A DNA stretch of 64,000 nucleotides from Lysinibacillus louembei. GTDB lineage: Bacteria; Bacillota; Bacilli; Bacillales_A; Planococcaceae. Location: positions 1,976,001 to 2,040,000 of the forward strand of contig NZ_CP137624.1 in assembly GCF_033880585.1 (NCBI RefSeq), given 5' to 3'. A program made the translations under genes and the position numbers. The notes below the pieces were generated by a model, which was given only the letters and a program-made list of their open reading frames with translations, was not told where the DNA came from and made no database searches. Of the stretch, positions 10,586 through 23,032 are shown piece by piece; positions within the stretch are counted from its first letter, which is position 1, and the number at the start of each line of letters is the position of its first letter.

Positions 10586-11563
10586 ATGGAAAAACACAAT
10601 AAAAAAATCGTAGTCATCGGTGGGGGCACAGGGCTTTCTACCGTTATACGAGGGCTAAAAAAGAAGCCCTTCGATATTACAGCTATCGTAACGGTAGCCG
10701 ATGATGGCGGGTCTTCAGGGCGCCTTCGCGATGATTACGATATTCCGCCACCAGGCGATATACGTAATGTCATTGCTGCACTTTCTGATGTGGAGCCGCT
10801 CGTTGAACAAATGTTTCAATATCGTTTCGCTCATTCGGAGGATTTAAGTGGACATTCATTAGGGAATTTAATGCTAACAGCATTGACGGATATTACAGGT
10901 GACTTTAGCCATGCTATCGCAGAAATGAGCAAAGTATTAAATGTACATGGCAAAGTATTACCTGCTTCTAATAAAAAAATAACATTGCATGCCGAGCTAG
11001 TAGATGGAACATATATTGAAGGCGAATCGCGCATTCCACATGCAGAGGCAGCAGTAAAGCGCGTATTTTTATCGCCTCAAGATGTAACACCATTGCCAGC
11101 AGCAATTCGTGCGATACATAGTGCAGACTATATTTTAATTGGCCCAGGAAGCTTATATACGAGCATTATCCCGAATTTGTTAGTAGAAGAATTAGGCACC
11201 GCCGTTATTCGCTCAAAGGCGGAGAAAATATATATTTGCAATTTGATGACGCAAAAGGGTGAAACGCTAAATTATAGTGCAGCAGACCATATTGAAGCGA
11301 TCCATGCACACATGAAAGCACCATTTATTCAAAAAGCACTTGTTAATAATTTTGCGATGCCACAAGAAGTGATTGATAGTTATCAGGCCGAATGTGCAGA
11401 GCCTGTGGAAGTAGATGTGGAACGCATTGAGCAAATGGGTATTGAAGTGATTCAAAAGGAAATCGCCCGCATTAAAAATAATACGGTGCGCCATCATGCA
11501 ACGAATGTAGCGCAATGGCTAGAAGAATACAGCGAACAAAAACAAAGAAAAAAGAAAATGTAG
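10586..11563 (+). CDS. glmR: Gluconeogenesis / UDP-GlcNAc-responsive factor GlmR (YvcK)
   Basis: UPF0052-family protein of 325 aa. The N-terminal IGGGTGLSTVIRGLK, VADDGGSSGRLR and PPPGDIRN motifs belong to the UDP-sugar-binding CofD-like fold. In B. subtilis YvcK/GlmR binds UDP-GlcNAc and stimulates GlmS, linking carbon flow to wall precursor synthesis; it is needed on gluconeogenic carbon. It sits between rapZ and whiA as in other Firmicutes. Cytoplasmic. Confidence 0.93.
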   Translation: MEKHNKKIVVIGGGTGLSTVIRGLKKKPFDITAIVTVADDGGSSGRLRDDYDIPPPGDIRNVIAALSDVEPLVEQMFQYRFAHSEDLSGHSLGNLMLTALTDITGDFSHAIAEMSKVLNVHGKVLPASNKKITLHAELVDGTYIEGESRIPHAEAAVKRVFLSPQDVTPLPAAIRAIHSADYILIGPGSLYTSIIPNLLVEELGTAVIRSKAEKIYICNLMTQKGETLNYSAADHIEAIHAHMKAPFIQKALVNNFAMPQEVIDSYQAECAEPVEVDVERIEQMGIEVIQKEIARIKNNTVRHHATNVAQWLEEYSEQKQRKKKM

Positions 11564-11610
11564 TTTGGCTATAAAAGTACGAACCGCAACGAAGAAAGGG
11601 GGAACTACCG

Positions 11611-12552
11611 ATGTCGTTTGCATCAGAAACAAAAAAAGAGCTAACACAGGTCGAGGCTGATGATGAGAGCTTAAAGGCGGAGGTTTCTGCATTAATTCGC
11701 ATGAATGGCTCTTTATCATTTACAAATCGTCAGCTTAGCTTAGATATTCAAACGGAAAATGCAGCAATTGCCAGACGACTTTATACAATCGTCAAAAAGC
11801 TTTACCCATATAATGTTGAACTACTTGTGCGTAAAAAGATGCGCTTAAAGAAAAATAATGTATATATTTGTCGCGTACGTGAAGGTGCACGTGAATTGTT
11901 AACAGATTTGCAAATTATTTCAGATGAATTTCAATTTAATCATGACATCTCTGAATCCCTTGTACAAAAAAATAGCCATAAAAGAGCCTATTTACGTGGA
12001 GCCTTTTTAGCAGGGGGCTCTGTCAATAATCCAGAAACATCGTCCTATCATTTAGAAATTTATTCGTTATATAAAGAGCATGGTGAAGCACTCGCCAGCT
12101 TGATGAATACATTCCAGCTAAATGCTAAAACGATTGAACGGAAAAAAGGCTTTGTGACGTATTTAAAAGAAGCGGAGAAAATTTCAGATTTTTTAAGCTT
12201 AGTAGGAGCACATCAGGCAATGCTAAAATTTGAAGATGTGCGCATTGTGAGAGATATGAGGAACAGTGTAAACCGCATTGTAAACTGTGAAACGGCGAAT
12301 TTGAATAAAACGATTGGAGCAGCGTTGCGCCAAGTTGAAAATATACGCTATATTGATAATGCTATCGGATTGGACCAGCTACCCGAAAAGCTGCGCGAAA
12401 TTGCACGCCTACGTGTAGAATATCAAGATGTAACATTGAAGGAGCTTGGTGAAATGGTATCAACAGGCGTTGTCAGCAAATCGGGTGTTAACCACCGCCT
12501 GCGCAAAATTGATGAAATTGCTGAAGCGCTTCGCCGTGGTGAAAAAATATAA
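11611..12552 (+). CDS. whiA: Sporulation/division regulator WhiA
   Basis: DNA-binding protein of 313 aa with a degenerate LAGLIDADG homing-endonuclease-like N-terminal part ([13 protein letters not shown] near residue 128) and a C-terminal helix-turn-helix ([20 protein letters not shown]). WhiA controls sporulation in Streptomyces and affects division and chromosome segregation in Bacillus. GGGGG ribosome-binding site. Gene order rapZ-glmR-whiA-crh is conserved. Confidence 0.95.
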   Translation: MSFASETKKELTQVEADDESLKAEVSALIRMNGSLSFTNRQLSLDIQTENAAIARRLYTIVKKLYPYNVELLVRKKMRLKKNNVYICRVREGARELLTDLQIISDEFQFNHDISESLVQKNSHKRAYLRGAFLAGGSVNNPETSSYHLEIYSLYKEHGEALASLMNTFQLNAKTIERKKGFVTYLKEAEKISDFLSLVGAHQAMLKFEDVRIVRDMRNSVNRIVNCETANLNKTIGAALRQVENIRYIDNAIGLDQLPEKLREIARLRVEYQDVTLKELGEMVSTGVVSKSGVNHRLRKIDEIAEALRRGEKI

Positions 12553-12645
12553 AATAATTGTGAAAACGAATACATTGTCCTTTTTCTATTAATTCGGTAA
12601 GATAAAGCTAGATAGATGAACGGTATAGGAAAGGGAGAAACGTAG

Positions 12646-12903
12646 ATGATTGAAAACCAAGTAGAAGTTAAATTGAAATCAGGATTGCAGGCGAGACAGG
12701 CGGCGCTTTTTGTACAGCAAGCAAATCGCTATAAATCCGATATTTTTTTACAAAAGGATAATAAAAAAGTAAATGCAAAATCCATTATGGGCGTCATGAG
12801 CTTAGCAATTGCTAGAGGCACACAGCTGACTTTAATTGCTGCTGGCGACGATGCTGAAAAAGCTGTTGCTACATTGACGCAATTTATTGAACAGGAAGAC
12901 TAA
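12646..12903 (+). CDS. crh: Catabolite-repression HPr paralogue Crh
   Basis: HPr-fold protein of 85 aa. Residue 15 is Gln in GLQARQA where HPr has the phosphorylatable His, and Ser46 is kept in AKSIMGVMSL. That combination defines Crh: it cannot act in PTS phosphotransfer, but P-Ser-Crh serves as a CcpA co-repressor. Gene follows whiA as in B. subtilis. GGGAGAA ribosome-binding site. Confidence 0.94.
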   Translation: MIENQVEVKLKSGLQARQAALFVQQANRYKSDIFLQKDNKKVNAKSIMGVMSLAIARGTQLTLIAAGDDAEKAVATLTQFIEQED

Positions 12904-12915
12904 GAGGGAAAAGCG

Positions 12916-12993
12916 ATGTATCAATGCAGAGAAGCCTCACGCGAAGAAATTCAATTTGTTGAGGATGAATTAGCAAAATATAAAATTTTTTGA
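12916..12993 (+). pseudogene. 25-codon fragment resembling a GNAT acetyltransferase N-terminus
   Basis: ATG with an AGAGGGAAAA ribosome-binding site opens a 25-codon frame, MYQCREASREEIQFVEDELA and five more residues. Its start resembles the first strand and helix of GNAT acetyltransferases. The rest of the domain is missing and a terminator follows at 13004. It could be a decayed gene or a short translated peptide; I favour a remnant. Confidence 0.4.
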
Positions 12994-13003
12994 AGAAATA
13001 AAA

Positions 13004-13045
13004 TAGCTGCCAGAAAAGTCATAGCTTTTCTGGCAGCTTTCTTTA
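13004..13045 (+). terminator. Terminator of the yvcI-crh unit
   Basis: Stem AGCTGCCAGAAAAG / CTTTTCTGGCAGCT followed by a T-rich tract. Confidence 0.85.
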
Positions 13046-13276
13046 ATTAAAACCGATAAACCTTTATTGCTTGCTCATTTCTATTCAAATGCTAGTTGTC
13101 ATGAATTAAAAAAGTCAATCATATGTAAGTTTAAAGAGAGGTGGATAAGGCTCCATCGGTACAGTGTGATTTCGCCTTTATCCATGGACTCCCTCTTATG
13201 AGTCAATTAGGCTGCTAAAACTAATTGCTCATAAATCAGGTCTTGCTATACAAAATATTATATTGAAACAGTAAAA

Positions 13277-13351
13277 TGGCGCCCTCGGAGGGAATCGAAC
13301 CCCCAGCGGAAGAACCGGAATCTTCAGTGTTATCCATTACACCACGAGGAC
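13277..13351 (-). tRNA. tRNA-Arg (anticodon CCG)
   Basis: On the minus strand the acceptor stem GTCCTCG pairs with CGAGGGC. The anticodon stem GAAGA/TCTTC encloses the loop TTCCGGT, giving anticodon CCG, which reads CGG. The T-arm carries TTCGATT and the 3' CCA is encoded. The 13046-13276 stretch beside it has no gene; it holds an imperfect inverted repeat around 13137-13197 of unknown role. Confidence 0.95.
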
Positions 13352-13472
13352 AAGTGCAAAAATTGTGCAAAGCTCTGAATGGTGATAAAATTGTCGTATG
13401 TGCAAAAATTAACGACTTTCCCATTATACAAATGTCAGACGAATATTTCAACATAAATTTGTAGAGTTTATA

Positions 13473-13494
13473 TTTGACCTTTCTTGACTATAAT
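13473..13494. promoter_or_regulatory. CtsR-like operator overlapping the clpP promoter
   Basis: Read on the minus strand, 13489-13473 gives AGTCAAG-AAA-GGTCAAA. This fits the CtsR direct heptad repeat (GGTCAAA-NAN-GGTCAAA) with two changes in one half. It overlaps TATAAT at 13489-13494 and lies about 90 bp before the clpP start. CtsR represses clp genes in Firmicutes until heat or protein stress. Binding here is inferred. Confidence 0.7.
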
Positions 13495-13579
13495 GTGTAT
13501 GATAAGGATACAGTTGAAGAAGCTTAACTTTTCAACAATTTAGTATATGAATTTACCTTTTATAAAGGAGGATTTTTCA

Positions 13580-14170
13580 ATGAATTTAATTCCTACAGTT
13601 ATTGAACAAACAAACCGAGGTGAGCGTGCTTATGATATTTATTCACGCTTGCTAAAAGATCGCATCATTTTATTAGGGAGCGCAATTGATGACAATGTAG
13701 CGAACTCTATCGTAGCACAGCTATTATTTTTAGAGGCAGAGGACCCAGATAAGGATATTTCCTTATACATCAACTCTCCTGGTGGTTCCATTACGGCTGG
13801 CATGGCAATTTACGATACAATGAACTTCATTAAGCCAAAAGTGCAAACAATTTGTATCGGCATGGCTGCATCAATGGGTGCCTTTTTATTAACAGCTGGT
13901 GAGCCAGGCAAACGCTTTGCTTTACCGAATGCTGAAGTGATGATTCACCAACCACTTGGTGGCGCACAAGGGCAAGCAACTGAAATCGAAATTGCTGCAA
14001 AACGCATTTTACACTTACGTGAAAAATTAAATACAATCATGGCTGAAAAAACTGGTCAAGATTATGCAACAATTTCTCGCGACACAGACCGCGATAACTT
14101 CATGACAGCTGAGCAAGCAAAAGCATACGGCTTAATCGATGAAATTATTGATCGCAATCAAGTAAAATAA
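13580..14170 (+). CDS. clpP: ATP-dependent Clp protease proteolytic subunit ClpP
   Basis: Serine protease subunit of 196 aa that forms the tetradecameric chamber used with ClpX/ClpC. Catalytic Ser98 lies in GMAASMGAF and His123 in MIHQP; the catalytic Asp region is near the C-terminus. The start ATG follows AAAGGAGG at a standard distance; an upstream in-frame start at 13547 is rejected. A CtsR-like box lies upstream. Monocistronic, ending in a strong terminator. Confidence 0.97.
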   Translation: MNLIPTVIEQTNRGERAYDIYSRLLKDRIILLGSAIDDNVANSIVAQLLFLEAEDPDKDISLYINSPGGSITAGMAIYDTMNFIKPKVQTICIGMAASMGAFLLTAGEPGKRFALPNAEVMIHQPLGGAQGQATEIEIAAKRILHLREKLNTIMAEKTGQDYATISRDTDRDNFMTAEQAKAYGLIDEIIDRNQVK

Positions 14171-14183
14171 TATGTATATAAAA

Positions 14184-14217
14184 AGCTGCCTGAAAACGCG
14201 TTTTCAGGCAGCTTTTT
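14184..14217 (+). terminator. Terminator of clpP
   Basis: Perfect stem AGCTGCCTGAAAACG/CGTTTTCAGGCAGCT followed by a T run. Confidence 0.9.
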
Positions 14218-14221
14218 TGGG

Positions 14222-14320
14222 GAATCGCAGATAAACTATAAAAATTCGCAGATATTTCAGTGAATTCCGCAGATAACTTAAGAAAAATCGCAGATAAGTT
14301 AGGGAAAGTCGCTGATATAG
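14222..14320. repeat. Short phased repeat array 3 (21-bp period)
   Basis: Five copies of CGCAGATAA-like cores (the last is CGCTGATAT) start at 14226, 14247, 14268, 14289 and 14310, exactly 21 bp apart. The core is a variant of the CGCAAATAAA core of the two larger arrays. It lies between the convergent clpP and coat-F genes. Confidence 0.85.
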
Positions 14321-14358
14321 TAAAAAAGAGCATCCCCCATATGAGGGATGCTTGTTTT

Positions 14359-14976
14359 TTAGTTCGGCATGTTTTTCGCCATTTGCCCCTGCCCATACAT
14401 ATTGAGCATTGCCTGCATATCGGCTGGCGCTAATTGTGGCACCTGATAGTTGCCTTTTTTGTTTTGGTAAATGGAGATTTCGTAAGCCATCTCAATACAG
14501 TTTTTGATGGAATCTTGTAGCACGCGACGCAATACAGGGTTACACGTTTCAAGTGCTGCTGTTGTTTTGCCTGTAGCGCTAACTTTATGTGCACCTAAAA
14601 TGCATCCTGCAATAATTGCATCATCTAGCTCGCTCGCCATTTGCATTGGCTTTTTCGGCTCACTAGGTGTGAGACCGTATTTGAAATCGTTACCTGTTTG
14701 CATATTGTATGTGCGAGTAGGATGCTGTGGATCATGACCTGTTTTATATGCTTCGACTGTAATATTGTATTCATCAAGCATAAATGCATATTGTTTGTCC
14801 ATAATGGACAGTAACTCTGGGTCCTGTACATGGTCACGTAACAACACAAATTGATTTAAGCCGCCAATTGCTGCACTTAGCACCTCATGTACATCAAAAA
14901 GCTCATGTCCGCCATGATTTGTAGAAAGTGGTCCCATTGATTGCTGTTGTTGCTCTTGTTGGAAATCGCCTGTCAT
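14359..14976 (-). CDS. Coat-F-domain spore coat protein
   Basis: A 205-aa protein with a Gln-rich N-terminus and a Coat F (ferritin-like helical) domain from about residue 25 to 165, with FDVHEVLSAAIGGLNQFVLL and YNITVEAYKTG as recognisable stretches. Family members such as B. subtilis CotF and YhcQ are spore coat or spore-associated proteins. This supports a spore-forming host. AGGAGG ribosome-binding site on the minus strand. The exact coat layer cannot be inferred. Confidence 0.8.
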   Translation of the reverse strand: MTGDFQQEQQQQSMGPLSTNHGGHELFDVHEVLSAAIGGLNQFVLLRDHVQDPELLSIMDKQYAFMLDEYNITVEAYKTGHDPQHPTRTYNMQTGNDFKYGLTPSEPKKPMQMASELDDAIIAGCILGAHKVSATGKTTAALETCNPVLRRVLQDSIKNCIEMAYEISIYQNKKGNYQVPQLAPADMQAMLNMYGQGQMAKNMPN

Positions 14977-15054
14977 TTATTTTTCCTCCTATCAAAATGT
15001 CGTACATTTTATAGGTTGGCTAATTTATGTTATTTTATACATGGAGGGATGTTC

Positions 15055-15288
15055 ATGAAAATCATTAATTTTTATTCAAGACCTTATTGCCATTTATGCG
15101 AAGAAGGCTTGCTAACGTTGAAGCTTGTACAAGAGGATTGTTCATTTGATATAAATATAATCAATATAGAGGAAGATGATGCATTGCATGAAAAGTATAT
15201 GCTGATGATTCCAGTTGTTACTTATAATGAGGAAGTTATACAATACGGTATACTGGATTATGCAACATTGCTTGAAGCACTGCAATAG
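15055..15288 (+). CDS. Glutaredoxin-like small thioredoxin-fold protein (DUF836 type)
   Basis: A 77-aa protein with FYSRPYCHLCEEG, a C-x-x-C motif at residues 12-15, and the cis-Pro segment MIPVVTYNEEVI of the thioredoxin fold. The start ATG at 15055 follows GGAGG by 7 bp. The substrate is unknown; it may reduce or sense a disulfide. It precedes cggR in the same direction but has the cggR promoter behind it. Confidence 0.8.
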   Translation: MKIINFYSRPYCHLCEEGLLTLKLVQEDCSFDINIINIEEDDALHEKYMLMIPVVTYNEEVIQYGILDYATLLEALQ

Positions 15289-15321
15289 TAAGTAGTGCTT
15301 TAAAGTTTTTAGACAAAAGAA

Positions 15322-15350
15322 TTGCCAAAATTTATATACGTGTATATAAT
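15322..15350 (+). promoter_or_regulatory. Promoter of the cggR-gapA operon
   Basis: TTGCCA at 15322-15327, 17-bp spacer, TATAAT at 15345-15350. Confidence 0.8.
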
Positions 15351-15382
15351 AGATATAGGAAGTGAATTTTTTTTACCTCTAG

Positions 15383-15418
15383 TGGGACAATTTTTAAAGT
15401 GCGGGACAAAAAACGTCC
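15383..15418 (+). promoter_or_regulatory. CggR operator
   Basis: TGGGAC at 15383-15388 and CGGGAC at 15402-15407 form a direct repeat, the second followed by six A and CGTCC. This matches the B. subtilis CggR operator plan (CGGGAC-N6-TGTCC in tandem). It lies just downstream of the promoter, so CggR bound here should block transcription until fructose-1,6-bisphosphate releases it. Confidence 0.8.
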
Positions 15419-15442
15419 ATACTTTTGTAGAAGGTGATGTTG

Positions 15443-16474
15443 TTGAACAGTAACTCTATATATGAAGTACAGCGCAAGCTTCTACCAGAAATGGATGAGT
15501 TGCTTAAAAAGCGCTATCGCTTATTGCAAACAATCGCATTGCAAAGCCCCATCGGAAGAAGAGCTTTAGCTGATATTTTACAGCTAACAGAGCGTGATGT
15601 TCGCAAGGAGACACAAGTTTTAAGCGATCAGCAATTGATCCATATTCAAGCAAAAGGCATGGTTTGCACAGAATTTGGGTATACCGTTTTAGAGCAATTA
15701 AAAACATTGTTTCATGAACTTACAGGTATTTCTAAAAAAGAGCAGCAGTTAAAGGCTGCGCTCAATATTAACAAAGTCATTATCGTACATGGCGACATTG
15801 AGCAAGATGTGAGCACATACTCCTTAATCGGAAAAGAAGCAGCGTCAGTTATTATGCAAAACGCAAAGCCAAACTGCAAAATAGCGGTTACTGGCGGTAC
15901 GTCAGTTGGTTCAATTGGAGCGTATTTACAGCCTCATAAAGCTTTGCAACATGCACAATTTATTGCAGCTCGTGGCGGTATAGGTGATGAAATAACAATG
16001 CAGGCAAATACGCTCGTAGCGCAATTTGCTGAGCAATGCCATGCAACATATCGCACGTTATTTTTACCAGAGCATTTAAGCGAGCAAGCATATAGCGCCA
16101 TGAAGGATGAGCCAATTGTGAAAGAAATGATTGAGCTTTATGACAATATTAATATTGTTATCCACGGTATTGGTGAAGCGATGGAAATGGCAGATCGCAG
16201 GCAAAGCAGTGAGGATGATAAGCGATTATTGCGTGAAAAAGGCGCAATAGCTGAAGCATTTGGTTACTATTTTGATGAGCAAGGTCAAATTGTTCATCAT
16301 ATTCGTACAATTGGCATTCAGTTAGAGCAAGTTCAGCAAAGCGATTGTATTATCGCCATTGCGGCTGGTGCGAGCAAGGCAAAATCAGTACAAGCTTATT
16401 TTAAAAATCCAGTAAAAAATACAATTTTTATTACGGATGAAAGTGCAGCAAATGCAATTTTAAAAAATCTATAA
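15443..16474 (+). CDS. cggR: Central glycolytic genes regulator CggR
   Basis: SorC/DeoR-type repressor with an N-terminal winged helix-turn-helix (about residues 25-80, RYRLLQTIALQSPIGRRALA) and a C-terminal sugar-phosphate effector domain with VTGGTSVGSIGAYL and RGGIGDE. It represses its own operon in the absence of glycolytic flux; fructose-1,6-bisphosphate is the known inducer. The TTG at 15443 is preferred, 6 bp after AAGGTG; the in-frame GTG 15434, ATG 15437 and TTG 15440 overlap or crowd that site. First gene of the gapA operon. Confidence 0.93.
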   Translation: MNSNSIYEVQRKLLPEMDELLKKRYRLLQTIALQSPIGRRALADILQLTERDVRKETQVLSDQQLIHIQAKGMVCTEFGYTVLEQLKTLFHELTGISKKEQQLKAALNINKVIIVHGDIEQDVSTYSLIGKEAASVIMQNAKPNCKIAVTGGTSVGSIGAYLQPHKALQHAQFIAARGGIGDEITMQANTLVAQFAEQCHATYRTLFLPEHLSEQAYSAMKDEPIVKEMIELYDNINIVIHGIGEAMEMADRRQSSEDDKRLLREKGAIAEAFGYYFDEQGQIVHHIRTIGIQLEQVQQSDCIIAIAAGASKAKSVQAYFKNPVKNTIFITDESAANAILKNL

Positions 16475-16518
16475 CGAGCAACAACGCTCTTATAAATAAA
16501 ATTTTGGAGGAATTTCAA

Positions 16519-17532
16519 ATGACAGTAAAATTAGCAATTAACGGATTCGGACGTATTGGACGCAAAGTATTTCGTGAAGCAATGAATAATAGTGAAGTAG
16601 AAGTAGTTGCAATTAACGACTTAACAGATGCAGGTCAACTTGCACACTTATTAAAGTATGACTCAGTACACGGTATCTATGATGCTGATGTGCAAGCAGG
16701 CGAAAATTCTTTCACTGTGAACGGTAAAGAAATTAAAGTATATGCAGAAAAAGACCCAACGCAATTACCATGGGGCGAGTTAGGTGTAGATATCGTTCTT
16801 GAGTGTACAGGTATTTTCAACAATAAAGAAAAATTAAGCTATCACTTACAAGCAGGTGCGAAAAAAGCGATTCTTTCAGCGCCAGCAAAAGGTGATGTGC
16901 CAACATACGTAATGGGTGTAAACCATGAAGACTACAATCCAGAAACAGATGATGTATTATCAAATGCTTCTTGTACAACAAACTGTCTTGCACCATTAGC
17001 AAAAGTGTTAGATGAAAAATTTGGTATCGAGCGCGGCTTAATGACAACAATCCACTCTTATACAAATGACCAACGCATTCTTGACTTACCACATGCAGAC
17101 TTACGTCGTGCACGTGCTGGTGCGTTATCAATGATCCCAACAACTACAGGTGCAGCAGTAGCCGTATCAAAAGTATTACCTCAATTAAAAGGTAAATTAG
17201 ATGGCTTCTCTATGCGTGTACCAACACCAAACGTATCATGTGTAGACTTAGTTGCAACATTGAAAAAAGATGTAACAGTTGAAGAAGTAAATGCGGCATT
17301 AAAAGAAGCAGCAGAAGGCGATCTAAAAGGTATTTTAGATTACAACGAGCTACCATTAGTATCATCTGATTACAATGGTAACGTAAGCTCTTCAACAATC
17401 GATGGACTTTCTACTATGGTACTAGAAAACAAATTAGTAAAAGTTATTTCATGGTACGATAACGAAAGCGGCTACTCTGCACGTTTATTAGACCTTGCAT
17501 TATATGTAGCAAGCAAAGGCTTCAACAAATAA
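16519..17532 (+). CDS. gapA: Glyceraldehyde-3-phosphate dehydrogenase, glycolytic GapA
   Basis: NAD-dependent oxidation and phosphorylation of glyceraldehyde-3-phosphate. INGFGRIGR is the Rossmann motif, Asp34 in AINDLTD fits NAD preference, and catalytic Cys152 sits in ASCTTNCLAP. 337 aa. Codon choice is strongly biased, as expected for a highly expressed gene. GGAGG ribosome-binding site before the ATG at 16519. Followed by a hairpin that may set gapA expression apart from pgk. Confidence 0.97.
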   Translation: MTVKLAINGFGRIGRKVFREAMNNSEVEVVAINDLTDAGQLAHLLKYDSVHGIYDADVQAGENSFTVNGKEIKVYAEKDPTQLPWGELGVDIVLECTGIFNNKEKLSYHLQAGAKKAILSAPAKGDVPTYVMGVNHEDYNPETDDVLSNASCTTNCLAPLAKVLDEKFGIERGLMTTIHSYTNDQRILDLPHADLRRARAGALSMIPTTTGAAVAVSKVLPQLKGKLDGFSMRVPTPNVSCVDLVATLKKDVTVEEVNAALKEAAEGDLKGILDYNELPLVSSDYNGNVSSSTIDGLSTMVLENKLVKVISWYDNESGYSARLLDLALYVASKGFNK

Positions 17533-17551
17533 TATAGCCTGACTAAAAGGG

Positions 17552-17586
17552 AATGGAGGAAGGGATTTTTCCCTTGCTCCATTTTT
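17552..17586 (+). terminator. Hairpin/terminator between gapA and pgk
   Basis: Stem AATGGAGGAAGGGA / TCCCTTGCTCCATT with one mismatch and a short T run. It may be a partial terminator or an mRNA-stabilising end. Confidence 0.65.
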
Positions 17587-17679
17587 ATTAGAAATGGCAA
17601 GACATTAGATGTGACTTTTGCTACTATAAAACTAAGCGCGCCAAACAGCGTGACCAATAATGTTGAAGGGAGCTTTTTT

Positions 17680-18864
17680 ATGTTAAATAAAAAGACGATG
17701 AAGGATATCGATGTCAAAGGGAAGCGCGTATTTGTACGTGTAGACTTCAATGTGCCAATGGAAGAGGGGCATATTACAGATGACACACGCATTCGTGCAG
17801 CATTGCCAACGATTCAATATTTAGTTGACGCAGGGGCAAAGGTAATTTTAGCGTCCCATTTAGGTCGTCCTAAAGGTGAAGTAAATGAAGAAATGCGTCT
17901 AACAGCAGTAGGAACACGCTTAGCTGAATTAATCGAGCGCCCTGTAACGAAATTGGATGAATCAATTGGTGAAGCGGTAGAAGCAGCGATTGCAGCAATG
18001 CAGGATGGCGATATCGTATTATTAGAAAATGTTCGCTTCCATAAAGGCGAGGAGAAAAATGACCCAGCACTAGCAGAAAGCTTTGCAAAATTAGCGGATG
18101 TTTATGTAAATGACGCATTTGGCGCAGCGCATCGTGCACATGCAACAACGGAGGGCGTTGCAAAGTTCATCCCGGCTGTATCAGGCTTCTTAATGCAAAA
18201 GGAATTAGATGTTCTAGGAAAAGCTTTATCAAATCCTGAGCGTCCATTCACAGCCATTATTGGTGGCGCAAAAGTAAAAGATAAAATTGGCGTAATCGAA
18301 AACTTATTAGAAAAAGTAGACCACTTAATTATCGGTGGCGGCTTATCATATACATTTGTTAAAGCTTTAGGGCACGATGTTGGTAACTCTTTATTAGAGG
18401 AAGATAAAATCGAGCTAGCAAAAAGCTTTATCGACAAAGCGAAGGAAAAAGGCGTGCAATTACATATGCCTGTTGACGCTGTCATCGCAGATGAATTTTC
18501 AAAGGATGCTGCGACACAAGTAGTAGACATTGACGCAATTCCAGCAGACTGGATGGGTCTTGATATTGGACCGAAAACAGCAGCTAACTATGCTGATGTT
18601 ATTGCAAAGTCCAAGCTTATTATTTGGAACGGGCCGATGGGCGTATTCGAAATGGAGAAATTCGCAAACGGTACGAAAACAGTTGCGGATGCAATGGCAG
18701 CAACAGAAGGCTACACGATTATCGGTGGCGGCGATTCAGCAGCAGCGGTTGAAAAGTTCGAAGTAGCAAGCAAAATGAGTCATATCTCAACAGGTGGCGG
18801 CGCAAGCTTAGAGCTAATGGAAGGCAAGGAGCTACCAGGCATTATAGCATTAAACGATAAGTGA
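17680..18864 (+). CDS. pgk: Phosphoglycerate kinase
   Basis: Transfers phosphate from 1,3-bisphosphoglycerate to [12 protein letters not shown] and SHLGRPKG are the substrate-binding motifs near the N-terminus, [11 protein letters not shown] is mid-protein, and the nucleotide-binding [12 protein letters not shown] and [13 protein letters not shown] are near the C-terminus. 394 aa. The ATG at 17680 has AAGGGAG 7-8 bp upstream and matches the usual N-terminus; an earlier in-frame start at 17611 is not supported. Confidence 0.97.
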   Translation: MLNKKTMKDIDVKGKRVFVRVDFNVPMEEGHITDDTRIRAALPTIQYLVDAGAKVILASHLGRPKGEVNEEMRLTAVGTRLAELIERPVTKLDESIGEAVEAAIAAMQDGDIVLLENVRFHKGEEKNDPALAESFAKLADVYVNDAFGAAHRAHATTEGVAKFIPAVSGFLMQKELDVLGKALSNPERPFTAIIGGAKVKDKIGVIENLLEKVDHLIIGGGLSYTFVKALGHDVGNSLLEEDKIELAKSFIDKAKEKGVQLHMPVDAVIADEFSKDAATQVVDIDAIPADWMGLDIGPKTAANYADVIAKSKLIIWNGPMGVFEMEKFANGTKTVADAMAATEGYTIIGGGDSAAAVEKFEVASKMSHISTGGGASLELMEGKELPGIIALNDK

Positions 18865-18934
18865 GTGGCTGATTGTTAAGCTAAAAACTTCATAGTCAGT
18901 GCTTATGAGACAAATAATCATTGGAGGCAAAAAC

Positions 18935-19688
18935 ATGCGTAAACCAATTATTGCAGGAAACTGGAAAATGTATAAAACATTTGATGAGGCTGTAGAGTTT
19001 GTAGAAGCAGTGCAAGATAAAATTCCAGCAAATGATAAAGTAGATGCAGTCATTTGTGCACCAGCACTTTATTTACCAATCCTTGTACAAATTCAAGCTG
19101 ATTCAGAGCTAGCAATCGGTGCACAAAATATGCACTTTGAAAATGAGGGGGCATTTACAGGTGAAGTAAGCCCATCACAGCTAGCAAGCGTAGGTGTGGA
19201 TTATGTGGTGTTAGGCCACTCAGAGCGCCGTGAAATGTTTAATGAAACGGATGAGGCGGTAAATAAAAAGGTACGTGCAGCTTTAAATCATGATATTGTG
19301 CCAATTATTTGCTGTGGCGAAACATTAGAAGAGCGTGAAGCTGGTCAAACGACAGCGAAAGTATCAGGTCAAATACGTGCTGCGCTAGAAGGCTTCACAG
19401 GTGAAGAAGTAACACATATGGTTATCGCCTATGAGCCAATTTGGGCAATCGGCACAGGCAAAACAGCGACTGCTGATGACGCTAACGAAACATGTGGCGC
19501 GATTCGCGCAGTAGTGAATGAGCTATATGGTAGCGAGGTAGCAGAAGCGGTGCGCATTCAATATGGCGGCTCTGTAAAACCAGAAAATATCGTTGAACTA
19601 TTATCAAAAGAGCATATTGATGGCGCATTAGTTGGCGGTGCAAGCTTACAGCCAGAATCATATTTAAAATTATTGGAGGCGGGGGCAA

Positions 19689-19696
<8 letters not shown>
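18935..19696 (+). CDS. tpiA: Triose-phosphate isomerase
   Basis: Interconverts dihydroxyacetone phosphate and glyceraldehyde-3-phosphate. GNWKMYKT carries the catalytic Lys, VLGHSERRE the catalytic His, and [14 protein letters not shown] the catalytic Glu and flexible loop; GGSVKPEN is the phosphate site. 253 aa. TTGGAGG ribosome-binding site. It overlaps gpmI by 8 bp. Confidence 0.97.
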
Positions 19697-22545
<2,849 letters not shown>

Positions 22546-22552
22546 GATGAAA

Positions 22553-22587
22553 AGGCTGCTGGGAATTTCCTCGGCAGCCTCTTTTTT
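22553..22587 (+). terminator. Terminator of the glycolytic operon
   Basis: Stem AGGCTGCTGGGA / TCCTCGGCAGCCT followed by a T run of six. Confidence 0.85.
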
Positions 22588-22590
22588 GTG

Positions 22591-23004
22591 AAGCCGCAAA
22601 TAAATCAGAGGATTCGCAAATATATCTGAGAAGGCGCAAATAAAATGGGAAAGGCGCAAATATATCTGAGAAGCCGCAAATAAAATGGGAAAGCCGCAAA
22701 TATATCAGAGAAATCGCAAATATATTCGAGAACCCGCAAATATATCTGAGAAGCCGCAAATAAAATGGGAAAGCCGCAAATATATCAGAGAAATCGCAAA
22801 TATATCCGAGAAGCTGCAAATAAAATGGGAAAGTCGCAAATATATCCGAGAAGTCGCAAATAAATCGGGAAAGTCGCAAATATATCAGAGAAATCGCAAA
22901 TAAATCGAGAAAGTCGCAAATAAATCGAGAAAGCCGCAAATAAATCAGGAAAGTCGCAAATATATCAGAGAAATCGCAAATAAATCAGAGAACCCGCCAA
23001 TCCT
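22591..23004. repeat. Phased 20-bp tandem repeat array 2
   Basis: Twenty copies of CGCAAATAAA or CGCAAATATA start at 22595 and recur every 20 bp to 22975, plus a degenerate one at 22995, with no indel. Linkers are mostly TCAGAGAAAT-, TCTGAGAAGC- or ATGGGAAAGC-like. It begins right after the eno terminator and ends before the HIT gene. Long open frames across it in several phases are artefacts of the repeat. Confidence 0.95.
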
Positions 23005-23032
23005 ATCATTTATTTTTAAAAGGAGCGTACGA

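Noticed and set aside
13276-13464. Plus-strand frame over the tRNA-Arg region
   Set aside because: Antisense to a tRNA gene with a complete cloverleaf.
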